A stretch of DNA of 45,142 bases from Anaerolineales bacterium (GTDB lineage: Bacteria > Chloroflexota > Anaerolineae > Anaerolineales > RBG-16-64-43): the NCBI GenBank assembly GCA_016932475.1, contig JAFGCU010000107.1:1-45142 (forward strand). Direction: 5' to 3'. This document shows, piece by piece, positions 24,444-32,689 of the stretch. The notes under the pieces were generated by a model. The model worked only from the letters and a program-made list of their open reading frames with translations, was not told the DNA's origin and made no database searches. Numbering within the stretch: the stretch's first letter is position 1; each line of letters opens with the position of its first letter. The position numbers and the translations under genes are program-made.

Positions 24444-26501
24444 ATGAAAAAATTTCGGCTGGGCGATATCCTTTCGGACTGGATGGAGATCCGGCAGCAG
24501 GATACGGTCCTGCTTTGGCGCGGACAGCTGTTAAGCCTGGTTCTGCTCGGCAGCCTGCATGTCTCCATATTTTTATTTATTTTCAATTACATCCGCTGGA
24601 TCCAATCCCGCGATCCCCTCGCGCTGCGGTTCGTCATGGTTAATGCTGCGGGTATCTTCTCGATCGCCGGTCTGTGGTGGCTCAACCGCAAGGGTTGGAA
24701 TCGTTCGGCATCGATCATCTTCATCCTCCTGGTATCGGTCCTGCCGTTCCTTTCCATCCCCGCCGCCGAATACGAACGCACACTGATCGGCGCGTCCATC
24801 TCGATTGCGCTGGCTTCATTCCTGTTCGCCCCGACCGGATCCTTTATGGTGATGGCGCTTCAGACCGCCCTCTACACGGCGAGATATATTCAAAGCGGAA
24901 CCCCATTTACCTATAATTATTTCTCCGTTGTCGTCATGGGCCTTCTGGCCTTTATTTCCTGGATTTGCGCCACCTGGTTCGAGGCCGCCCTGCTTCAGGC
25001 GCACGCCTTTCAGGACCGGCTGCGGATGGTCACCGAAAACATGGCCGGGGTCATCGGGCACATCAACACCCACAGCATCCTCCTGTATGCCAGCCCCTCG
25101 GTGAAGAAAATGTTCGGTTGGGACCCGAAGGAAGTGGAGGGCCGGTCGGTGCTGAATAACATCCACCCCGAAGAATCCGAAGTGGTGCTGAAACAGGTGC
25201 AGGCGGCCGTCGCCCAGCACCTCCCCACGATCCGGCAGGAGTTCCGCTTCCGCTGCGCGGACGGGGAATACAAATGGATCGAATCGGAAATCCGCCTGAT
25301 GTACAAACCGTCGGGGATCTTCGACAGCGCCATCTTCGGGATCCGCGACATCTCGCGCAGGCGCCAGGCGGAGGAAGCGCTGATCCGCGAGCGCACCTTC
25401 CTGCGCGCGGTCATCGACGCCTCGCCCAACCTGATCTGCGTCCGCCAATCCGACGGCACGTTTACGCTGGTGAATAAAGCCCTGGCGGACGCGTACGGTT
25501 CCACGCCGGAGGCGATGGTCGGCCGGACGGATTCCGAGTGCCCCCATCCGCCGGAGGGAGTCGAACGGCTCCACATATCGGACCGCGACATCCTCGCCCG
25601 CAGGGAATCGATCATCATCCCCGAAGAAAAGATTGCCCTGGCCGGGATGGGCGAGCGTTGGTTCAGCGTCACCAAGATTCCGCTGCCTGAAGGGAACGGC
25701 CGCTGCGATCAGGTGTTGTGCATCTCGATGGATATCACCGACCGGAAACAGGCGGAGGAGGAAATCCGCCGCCTGAACGCCGAGCTGGAACACCGGGTGG
25801 AGGAGCGGACCGCGCAGCTGGAGGCCGCCAACAGGGAATTGGAAGCCTTCGCCTATTCCGTTTCGCACGATCTGCGCGCGCCGCTGCGCAGCATCGATGG
25901 TTTCGGGCAGGCGCTGCAGGAGGATTACGCCGCCCATCTGGACGATCAGGGGCTGGATTATCTGCAGCGGATCCGCTCCGCCAGCAAACGGATGGGGCTC
26001 CTGATCGACGACCTGCTCCAGCTCGCGCGGCTGACCCGCGGTGAGATTCGCCGCCAGCCGCTGGATCTGAGCGCCATGGCGCGCCGCGTGGCGGAGGAAT
26101 TCGAGCAGGCCGAACCCGGCCGGAATGTGCATTGGACGGTGGCCGAAAGATTATCCGCCGAGGCGGATGAACGGCTGCTGGCGGCGGTTCTTGAAAACCT
26201 GCTTGGGAACGCCTGGAAGTTCACGTCCCGCCGCAAAGAGGCAAAGATCGCATTCGAGTCGGTGGTCACTTCCGCGGGTGAACGCGCCTATTGCGTGAAG
26301 GACAATGGCGCCGGATTCCAGATGGACCATGTGGATAAGCTCTTTCACGCGTTTCAACGGCTGCACACCGTCCAGGAATTCCCCGGGAACGGGATCGGAT
26401 TGGCGACGGTCCAGCGCATCATTCACCGCCACGGGGGGAGGGTGTGGGCGGAGGGCGAACCGGAGAAAGGGGCCGCCTTTTACTTCACATTGCCGGATTG
26501 A
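24444..26501 (+). CDS. Orphan PAS sensor histidine kinase
   Basis: A 685-residue membrane kinase. Five or six membrane helices cover about 25-185. PAS domain 1 (about 190-305) and PAS domain 2 (about 318-435) follow, the first ending in the PAC motif FGIRDISRRRQAEE. A coiled coil (about 436-465) leads to HisKA with phospho-acceptor His475 in SVSHDLRAPLRSIDGF. HATPase_c has ENLLGNAWKF (N box), KDNGAGF (G1) and GNGIGLATVQRIIHRHGG (G2). The bacteriophytochrome-type HisKA fits a kinase that trims adaptation signals. No response regulator is adjacent. The start has GGGAG 7 bases upstream. Confidence 0.93.
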   Translation: MKKFRLGDILSDWMEIRQQDTVLLWRGQLLSLVLLGSLHVSIFLFIFNYIRWIQSRDPLALRFVMVNAAGIFSIAGLWWLNRKGWNRSASIIFILLVSVLPFLSIPAAEYERTLIGASISIALASFLFAPTGSFMVMALQTALYTARYIQSGTPFTYNYFSVVVMGLLAFISWICATWFEAALLQAHAFQDRLRMVTENMAGVIGHINTHSILLYASPSVKKMFGWDPKEVEGRSVLNNIHPEESEVVLKQVQAAVAQHLPTIRQEFRFRCADGEYKWIESEIRLMYKPSGIFDSAIFGIRDISRRRQAEEALIRERTFLRAVIDASPNLICVRQSDGTFTLVNKALADAYGSTPEAMVGRTDSECPHPPEGVERLHISDRDILARRESIIIPEEKIALAGMGERWFSVTKIPLPEGNGRCDQVLCISMDITDRKQAEEEIRRLNAELEHRVEERTAQLEAANRELEAFAYSVSHDLRAPLRSIDGFGQALQEDYAAHLDDQGLDYLQRIRSASKRMGLLIDDLLQLARLTRGEIRRQPLDLSAMARRVAEEFEQAEPGRNVHWTVAERLSAEADERLLAAVLENLLGNAWKFTSRRKEAKIAFESVVTSAGERAYCVKDNGAGFQMDHVDKLFHAFQRLHTVQEFPGNGIGLATVQRIIHRHGGRVWAEGEPEKGAAFYFTLPD

Positions 26502-26569
26502 CGCAGGGGGAAACAGAAAACCACAAGTCGAACGCGGATAACTCAATCCCCAAGCAATACTATCGGAAT

Positions 26570-26675
26570 AACCCTGCCCTGCTGAGCGCCTGCCCCCGCG
26601 AAGCGGGGATAGCGAAGCATCTACTCTTGCTTATATAAACTCTTCGCTTCGCTCAGGGTGACATTACCAATAATT
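26570..26675. repeat. Dispersed 'cgaagcgaag' intergenic repeat
   Basis: The gap after the kinase contains a CCCCGC-GAA-GCGGGG hairpin (about 26592-26606) and the words gcgaagcatctactcttgc and cttcgcttcgctcagggtgaca. This resembles the GCGAAGC/CTTCGCTCAGGATGACA repeat seen in many Chloroflexota gaps, with fragments at 20820-20840 and 24070-24110. Confidence 0.5.
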
Positions 26676-26690
26676 TTCCTTCGTGTTCTT

Positions 26691-27275
26691 TCAATCTTCC
26701 TCGTGTCCTCCGCGGATTCTCTTTTCCATCAACCAAGCCGGTTCCAGGACCTCCCGGATATTTCCCTCATGATCGACGTAAGACCAGCGGCCGGGATCCT
26801 CGGCGATGACGCGGTATCCCAGCCGTTCGTACAAAGCGCGCGCCCGCGGATTGTCTTTCTCCACGCCGATCGACGCCGTGTCCATCCCGCGCCGGTGCAA
26901 TTCGTTCTCCGCCGCGGCGAGGATTCGGGTGCCCAGACCCCGGCACCGGAAAGCGGGCTTGATGCGCAGCGCGTACAGATACCCGCGCCGGGTGCCGTCG
27001 GCGAACCGCGGATCGCTGCTGCTCCACTGGATGAAAATCTGCCCGACCATCCCGCCGGTCGGCGTGTGTTCCACCATCAATAAATGCCGTGTGCCGATCC
27101 GCATATCCTCGTACGCCTGCCGGAAAAGGCGGCGGAAATGGAGATACACCCCGTCCCATTCCAAGCCCGGCAGGTCTTTTTCTTCGATCGGCCGGATGGC
27201 AAACTCGTTTGCTTCCCGCCGGCCGTTTCCGACGGCAGCCTCCGCCGCCTCGTTCCGGAAGGTCTGTGCCGTCAT
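26691..27275 (-). CDS. GNAT family N-acetyltransferase
   Basis: A 194-residue acetyltransferase that should move an acetyl group from acetyl-CoA to an amine. The acetyl-CoA-binding motif A is visible as LYALRIKPAFRCRGLGTRILAAAENEL (RGLGT loop), and motif B as GVEKDNPRARALYERLGYRVI. The substrate is unknown. The ATG at 27275 overlaps the stop of the upstream tRNA nucleotidyltransferase fusion (ATGA), so the two are translationally coupled. A role linked to tRNA or nucleotide turnover is possible but not shown. Confidence 0.88.
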   Translation of the reverse strand: MTAQTFRNEAAEAAVGNGRREANEFAIRPIEEKDLPGLEWDGVYLHFRRLFRQAYEDMRIGTRHLLMVEHTPTGGMVGQIFIQWSSSDPRFADGTRRGYLYALRIKPAFRCRGLGTRILAAAENELHRRGMDTASIGVEKDNPRARALYERLGYRVIAEDPGRWSYVDHEGNIREVLEPAWLMEKRIRGGHEED

Positions 27276-29911
27276 CGGGTTGCACCCCCGTGGTCTTTCT
27301 TCGGAAGATCCGCAAGCAGCATATCCAGCATCCGCGCCTCGTCCTCCGCCGTGGAGATCCGGCCGTCCAGGCGGGCGCTGCGAAGCGTGTGCAGGATTTC
27401 CCGATAGCGCGGCCCCGGCGGCAAACCGCGTGTCCGCAGCAGCGAACCATCGGTCTCCGGCTGGACGGCGCGCCATTCCGCCAGGTAACACGCCAGCCGG
27501 TCGCGGACCAACCCATCCGATTGCAGGATGGCTCCCACCAGCGCCGGTTCCGGCACATCCTCGAGAAGATCGGCCACGCGGCTGGGGGGGGCTTCCGCGG
27601 GTAGAACCGCCAGCCGGTCTACCGACTGGCGGGCGGCGAGAATGTTCGTGGCTTCCCGTTTTGGAAGATTGAGGCGCTCGAGGATTCCCGCCAGCGCGTC
27701 GCACGGATGCCCGGTCAGCCAGGCGGAGAGCGGCGGCACCATATCGCGGCCGCCGCCGGCCAATCTCCACTTCGGGTCCGGCACGAACGCACGCGCGCGG
27801 CGGACATGCTCCGCGTGGATCGGATCCCAAGTCAGGTCCGGATGGATCTGGCCGAGGATTTCCAGTTCCTGCAAACGATGCAGCGCGTTTTCCGGAGCGG
27901 TTTCTTTCAAGATGGCTTCCAGCTCATGGCGGATCCGGTCGCCGCTCACCCGGTGCAGGAGCGGCAGCGCGCGCGTGATCAGATCCCGGGTGCGGGGCTC
28001 GATCGCAAATCCCAGCCGCTGCTCCAGCCGGACGGCGCGCAGAATCCTCGTCGGATCGTCGACGAAGGAAATCGAATGCAGCACCCGGATCCGTTTCTCC
28101 TCCAGATCGCGCAGCCCGCCCCAGAAATCGCTGACCTCCCCGAAATGGGCGGCATTCAAAGACAGCGCGAGGGTGTTAATGGTGAAATCGCGGCGGTGAA
28201 GATCCAGCTTAAGGTTTCCGCGTTCCACTTCCGGAAGCGCCGAAGGGTGCGGATAGAATTCCGCCCGGGCGGACACCAAATCCAGAGAATCCGGAAGCTC
28301 GGAAACCGCCTCCGCGCTCAGCCCGAGTTTCGCCGGATCGACGCCGCGCAGCAGCCATTTGGCCGTGCCGAATCGGTCATGACTGCGGATCCGCCCGCCG
28401 AATTCCTTCGCCACCGAACGCACAAGCCCGATCGCATCCCCCTCGACCACCAGATCGAGGTCGTGCGAGGGGATCCCAAGGATCAGATCGCGGACCACGC
28501 CGCCCACCAAGTACAGCGGCATGCGCTGCCGGTCCGCCACAGACGCCATGGCCTGCAGCAAAGCCCGCCGCGCCGCCGGGAAATTCTGCTCCAGCGCTTC
28601 GCGCAGGTTCCGCCGGGCGGCGGGCATCCCGCCCTTCCCGGGCGCCAGCGCTTTGATCAGGTCGGTGCGGGTGACGATTCCCACCACGTGATCGCCCTCG
28701 GGCGAGACGACCGGAATCTGCCCCCAACCCTGCTCTACCATCAGTTGCTGCAGGTGGGTGATCGAATCGGCGAGTTGGACAGTGACCGAACCGCCTTCCA
28801 TCACGGTTTCCACGTGCGCGCGCTTCATCCCGTGCGCGACCGCGCGGTCCACCGCGCGCCGCGTGAGCAATCCGACCACCCGTCCGTCGCGGACGACGGG
28901 GAAACCCTCGTATCCGTAGCGTGCCATCCTCTCCGCGGCCTCGGCGACGGTCAGGTCGGAGGCCACCACCTGCGGGCGCGGCGAGTAGATCTGTGCCACC
29001 GACAACGGCGGGGTGATGGCGGCGGGCAGCAGCTCCTCCAGCTCGCGGCGTATTTCGTCCCGCGTGCGCCCGCGGATGAGGGCCGCCGCGGCGCGCTCGT
29101 GCCCGCCGCCGCCGAAATGCGCGGCGATCTCCGAGACGTCGATCGAATCCGTCGCGGCACGCGCCACCATCTGGATGTGCGATCCCAGATCCACCAGGAC
29201 GAACAGTCCATCGGGGGTGTACAGGTCGCGCAGTTTATGGGCCAGGGTGGAGATTTCCTCGACTTCCGCCGGAGCGGCGGCTTGGGCGATCAGTATCCGG
29301 CGGCCCTGAACGGTCAGGAATTCCGTGCTGTCCAGAAGGCGGTCGTACAGTTCGCGCTGTGACGCCGAAAGCGGATGGTTGAGGAAAGGGGCGGCGAGGG
29401 TCAGGCTGGCGCCCTGCTCGATCAATCCGGCGGCAGCGCGCACATCGCGCGGTGTCGTGCCGGCGTAGGAAAGCGATCCGGTGTCTTCGTAAATCCCCAG
29501 AAGGAGGAGTGTGGCTTCCTCCGGAGTCAGCGGATAGGGGAGGGCCTGCAGGGATTCGACCAGCAGCGTGGTGCACGCGCCGACCGTATCCACCGCGCTG
29601 GTCCAACCCTGCGGCATCGTCTTGTGCGGCGGGTGATGATCCACCGCGTGCACGCGCGTTGCGGCGCTTACGCCGCGGACGGTCGGCATCGACTGCGTAT
29701 CCACCAGCGTCACCCGGTCGACCCGCCCGCGCGGCAGGTCGTCCATGGTTTCGAACGGCAGCGCATCGCCGTACAGCGCCAGGAAAGCGTGCACGTTGCG
29801 ATTCGTCCGGTGCGGGAGCACGGCGTGCGAATCCGCTTCCAACAGACGCGCGGCGAGCATGGCGGCCAGTGCGTCGAAATCGGCTTGTTCGTGCGTCAGG
29901 ATCAGGTGCAT
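27272..29911 (-). CDS. DHH phosphoesterase-CBS-CBS-tRNA nucleotidyltransferase fusion
   Basis: An 879-residue fusion. Residues 1-285 are a DHH/DHHA1 nanoRNase-like unit (Asp11, Asp13, VDTQS, VDHHPP at 90-95, GGGGHE at 267-272). Two CBS domains follow (about 312-365 and 370-425), which sense adenine nucleotides in other proteins. A class II nucleotidyltransferase head has LVGGVVRDLILG (468-479) and the catalytic DLDLVVEGD (Asp484, Asp486), then RRDFTINTLAL and DDPTRILRAVRLEQRLGF. The same arrangement is known for A-adding tRNA enzymes in some phyla, so this may add only the terminal A. I chose ATG 29911 because the DHH fold begins there. Confidence 0.92.
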   Translation of the reverse strand: MHLILTHEQADFDALAAMLAARLLEADSHAVLPHRTNRNVHAFLALYGDALPFETMDDLPRGRVDRVTLVDTQSMPTVRGVSAATRVHAVDHHPPHKTMPQGWTSAVDTVGACTTLLVESLQALPYPLTPEEATLLLLGIYEDTGSLSYAGTTPRDVRAAAGLIEQGASLTLAAPFLNHPLSASQRELYDRLLDSTEFLTVQGRRILIAQAAAPAEVEEISTLAHKLRDLYTPDGLFVLVDLGSHIQMVARAATDSIDVSEIAAHFGGGGHERAAAALIRGRTRDEIRRELEELLPAAITPPLSVAQIYSPRPQVVASDLTVAEAAERMARYGYEGFPVVRDGRVVGLLTRRAVDRAVAHGMKRAHVETVMEGGSVTVQLADSITHLQQLMVEQGWGQIPVVSPEGDHVVGIVTRTDLIKALAPGKGGMPAARRNLREALEQNFPAARRALLQAMASVADRQRMPLYLVGGVVRDLILGIPSHDLDLVVEGDAIGLVRSVAKEFGGRIRSHDRFGTAKWLLRGVDPAKLGLSAEAVSELPDSLDLVSARAEFYPHPSALPEVERGNLKLDLHRRDFTINTLALSLNAAHFGEVSDFWGGLRDLEEKRIRVLHSISFVDDPTRILRAVRLEQRLGFAIEPRTRDLITRALPLLHRVSGDRIRHELEAILKETAPENALHRLQELEILGQIHPDLTWDPIHAEHVRRARAFVPDPKWRLAGGGRDMVPPLSAWLTGHPCDALAGILERLNLPKREATNILAARQSVDRLAVLPAEAPPSRVADLLEDVPEPALVGAILQSDGLVRDRLACYLAEWRAVQPETDGSLLRTRGLPPGPRYREILHTLRSARLDGRISTAEDEARMLDMLLADLPKKDHGGATR

Positions 29912-29962
29912 GTCGGCATCCGGTTCGATTATACTTCCGTGACAATGGATCGAGGCTGCCCG

Positions 29963-30205
29963 ATGACCGAGACGCTGGACCCCGAACTTCTCTGGAGCCG
30001 CCTGCTTTCCGGTGAACCGGATCTCATCCGCGCCGCATGGGAATCGCTTGATGCCGCGGGACGGGAGGGCGTCCGCCGGCATCTGCAGACAATGGCGGAG
30101 GAGCCGGGCTGGCAGCCCGGCCAGCGCCAGGCCGCGCGCTCGGCGCTGGATTGCCTGGAGCCGGATCGCGGCCGCAAGGCCGGGCCGGATTCAAAAAGCC
30201 GTTAG
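29963..30205 (+). CDS. Hypothetical protein, 80 aa
   Basis: An 80-residue soluble protein, mostly helical, Arg/Glu/Trp-containing (LLWSRLLSGEPDLIRAAWESL, GREGVRRHLQTM), with a basic C-terminus. The ATG at 29963 is 7 bases after GAGG; an ATG at 29945 is less well placed. It is divergent from the nucleotidyltransferase fusion with a 51-bp gap and precedes the acetyltransferase by 37 bases. Some small Chloroflexota proteins have this HEAT-like pattern, but no function is known. Confidence 0.6.
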   Translation: MTETLDPELLWSRLLSGEPDLIRAAWESLDAAGREGVRRHLQTMAEEPGWQPGQRQAARSALDCLEPDRGRKAGPDSKSR

Positions 30206-30242
30206 TGTCCATCCACGCCGATCATGAATCGAGGAGCGCTTC

Positions 30243-31247
30243 ATGCCGATAGAATTCATCCGCGACGTTGCGTCGTGGGATAACCTGACCGCCGAATGGA
30301 ACGAGCTCCTGTCCCGCAGCGCAGTGGAATATCCGTTTCTACGCTGCGAATTTCTGCGCGCCTGGTGGGATCACCTCGGCGGAGGGGAATGGCCGTCGGG
30401 CGAATTGCAGATCGCGGTCTGGAAGGAAAACGGCGCCCTCCAGGGGATCGCCCCTTTGTTCCGAAGCCGCCGCGACGGCGATCCGGGGCTGTTCCTGATC
30501 GGCAGCGTGGAAATATCGGATTACCTGGATGTGATGGCCGCTCCGGACCGGCTCCCCGAGTTTTGCGCGCATCTGCTGGACGCGCTGGCGGCGCTGCCGA
30601 CGCAGGAGTTCCGCGCGCTCGATTTTTCCAATCTGCAGGCGGGTTCGCCCACCATTCCGATCCTCGAGCAGGAAACCGCGCGCCGGGGATGGACGCTGGA
30701 ACGCGCGCCGCTTCAGGTTTGTCCGGTGATCGACCTGCCCCCGACCTGGGAAGAGCATCTCTCGGCGCTAGAGAAAAAATCCCGCCATGAAATCCGGCGC
30801 AAGCTGAGGCGCGCCGAAGGCGGGGAGGAAAAATTGGAGTTGAAAATCCGCGGGGCTTCCGGGATGGAGGAATTCTTTCGCCTGATGGCATGCGACAAGC
30901 ACAAGGCGTCATTCCTCACCCCGCTGATGCGGACTCAATTCCTGGCGATCGCCGAAGCCGCCGCGCAGGCCGGAATGCTGGAACTGGCCTTCCTGGAAAT
31001 CGGCGGGCGAAGCGCCGCCGCCTACATGAACTTTGCCTTTCGAAACCGGATCTGGGTTTACAACTCGGGAATGGATCCGCAATATGCGGCTTCGTCGCCG
31101 GGCTGGGTGTTGTTGGCCATATTGATCCGGCGCGCGATCGAATCCGGGTATCGCGCGTTTGATTTTATGCGCGGCGACGAGCCTTATAAATTTCAATGGG
31201 GCGGCAAGGGCGAACCGATCCTGCGCCTGACGGTCCGCAGACCGTAA
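30243..31247 (+). CDS. CelD/BcsL-type GNAT acetyltransferase
   Basis: A 334-residue double-GNAT protein of the CelD/BcsL or FemAB-like group, which often modify polysaccharides or aminoacylate cell-wall precursors. Signs: an N-terminal half with WNELLSRSAVEYPFLRCEFLRAWWDHL and GIAPLF, a linker with SRHEIRRKLRRAEGG, and a C-terminal half with AAAYMNFAFRNRIWVYNSGMDPQYAASSPGWVLLAILIRRAIESGYRAFDFMRGDEPYKFQWG. This ending is diagnostic for the family. AGGAG occurs 8 bases before the ATG. The substrate is unknown. Confidence 0.88.
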   Translation: MPIEFIRDVASWDNLTAEWNELLSRSAVEYPFLRCEFLRAWWDHLGGGEWPSGELQIAVWKENGALQGIAPLFRSRRDGDPGLFLIGSVEISDYLDVMAAPDRLPEFCAHLLDALAALPTQEFRALDFSNLQAGSPTIPILEQETARRGWTLERAPLQVCPVIDLPPTWEEHLSALEKKSRHEIRRKLRRAEGGEEKLELKIRGASGMEEFFRLMACDKHKASFLTPLMRTQFLAIAEAAAQAGMLELAFLEIGGRSAAAYMNFAFRNRIWVYNSGMDPQYAASSPGWVLLAILIRRAIESGYRAFDFMRGDEPYKFQWGGKGEPILRLTVRRP

Positions 31248-31540
31248 TCGAAGGATGTCATTCCCGCGCCTGCCCTCGTGCTTGCCCCCCGAGCGGTGAG
31301 TACCGGGGATTATCCGATACGAAGGTATCGCGAGCGCGGGAAGCTCGCAGGTTCGTCTTTGATCTTTGGATCTGCGCGGACGCGAAGTGAGGGTTTTCGT
31401 AGCGGAAATCCATAACTCATCCACCGATAAACCGCCGGAAACCCGCAAAACCCCCGCGGGCATATTGATCAAACCCTGTCATCCCCTCAACACCCCCTAA
31501 TCCTCCTATTCCACCAATTTCGGTCCGATTATCTTCCTCC
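31248..31540. repeat. Intergenic repeat-rich segment
   Basis: Downstream of the acetyltransferase there is a repeat stretch. The core TACGAAGGTATCGCGAGCGC (31318-31337) matches sites at 37049-37071 and, inverted, 45111-45132. No gene is supported here. The AT-rich DnaA-box cluster follows at 31541. Confidence 0.5.
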
Positions 31541-31673
31541 TGTGGATAAGTGGTTAAAAATTGTGGAAAAGTCGGGAAAAAGCAGGGGAAAATGTAGATA
31601 ATTCTTGGGAATGTGTGGACACAAAATTAGGGCAAATCCTACTTGCACCGCGAATCCGGTTTTTTTCCGGATT
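31541..31673. other. AT-rich cluster of DnaA-box-like sites
   Basis: Four same-orientation sites: TGTGGATAA (31541-31549, perfect complement of TTATCCACA), TGTGGAAAA (31562-31570, one mismatch), TGTAGATAA (31593-31601, one mismatch) and TGTGGACAC (31614-31622, two mismatches). Starts are spaced 21, 31 and 21 bp, all near whole helical turns. The segment is visibly richer in A and T than its neighbours, and an inverted repeat AATCCGG/CCGGATT with a T7 loop sits at 31653-31673. This could be a DnaA-binding locus or origin; there is no dnaA nearby and the flanking genes converge, which argues against a textbook origin. Confidence 0.45.
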
Positions 31674-32580
31674 AATTTATTGTTATCAAAGAAACGGCTG
31701 CCGCCCACAGGCCGATCGTCACAATAAATGAAACCGCCCAAAGCGCATACGCCGATGGCTTTTGCCCCATTCTCCATGCCAACCATCCAAGGATCGCATT
31801 CAACAGCCAGACAAAACCTCCGGCCAACGGAAGGATTAACAGCCGGCTTGGATCGCCGGGGCTTGTCGGTACGCCGGCCGGGTCAAACCGGAACGGTTGA
31901 TCCATCGCCAGTTGGGATTGGATTGCCGTCAGGAAAGCGCCCAGCGCGGTCATTCCAACGGATCCGCCGATCAGCAATCCAAGCGCGGGCGGATTTTTTA
32001 GAATCTCCACCAGAATCGAGGGCGGTTGGATGGAAGAAGACTCAATTTTTTCAAGGCTTCCGTGGGCGGAAAGGTCGGTCAGTCTCGTGGCGAACCCCGC
32101 CGGATCTGCCGGAGAAACCGCCAGATGCCGGTTCTTTGTCACCAAAAGCAACAACCGCTGTCCGCGGTCGGTGGCCAGCCAGTCGACTTGTGTTTCCCCT
32201 TCCGCCGCCGCCCGCCCATGCCACACCTCCAGCCATCCCGGAGCCGCGGAGCGGATCGCCGCCGGGATCCGCCCTCCGGAACGGATTTCTTCGATCTCTT
32301 CGATGGGAAGAATCTCCCGCCACGGGCCGAACCGCAGAGTCAGTGAACCGGAGCTGGAAATCTCATACCCGGCGTTGAGCAGGAATACAATTCGATAGAG
32401 GACCGCCGGCAGCAGGAACAAACCGGCAATAGCGATGATCAGGCCGGCCGCGGCGGCGGTATCCGGGGGATAAGCGAACAACCGCCAGCCGGCGGCACCG
32501 ATCAATCCGCACAGAAAAACGCCCAGGAGAATGTGGAGTACAAGCAGGCGGGTCCGGACGGCCGGGAAGCGTGTCAGCAT
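31672..32580 (-). CDS. Membrane protein with PH-like domain
   Basis: A 302-residue protein with two N-terminal membrane helices (about 15-60), a soluble middle domain resembling a bacterial PH fold (GYEISSSGSLTLRFGPWREILPIEEIEEI... RLLLLVTKNRHLAVSPADPAGFATRL), and two C-terminal membrane helices (about 205-290). Bacterial PH proteins of this kind are usually of unknown role. I start at ATG 32580 because the frame further upstream runs antisense-phase through ilvE codons; no strong ribosome binding site is seen. It lies 109 bases downstream of ilvE and may be co-transcribed. Confidence 0.65.
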   Translation of the reverse strand: MLTRFPAVRTRLLVLHILLGVFLCGLIGAAGWRLFAYPPDTAAAAGLIIAIAGLFLLPAVLYRIVFLLNAGYEISSSGSLTLRFGPWREILPIEEIEEIRSGGRIPAAIRSAAPGWLEVWHGRAAAEGETQVDWLATDRGQRLLLLVTKNRHLAVSPADPAGFATRLTDLSAHGSLEKIESSSIQPPSILVEILKNPPALGLLIGGSVGMTALGAFLTAIQSQLAMDQPFRFDPAGVPTSPGDPSRLLILPLAGGFVWLLNAILGWLAWRMGQKPSAYALWAVSFIVTIGLWAAAVSLITIN

Positions 32581-32689
32581 CGGGGAGAAAGCGATTCCGA
32601 ATTTTTCATGCGCGGGCGTGCCATATCCAATTTTTCCGTTGGGGTAAAAAAACGCCGCCAGCGTACTTTCGCTCAGGCTCCGGGAGCTT

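Noticed and set aside
24816-26132. 438-codon minus-strand open frame opposite the histidine kinase
   Set aside because: Antisense shadow; kinase motifs lie on the plus strand.
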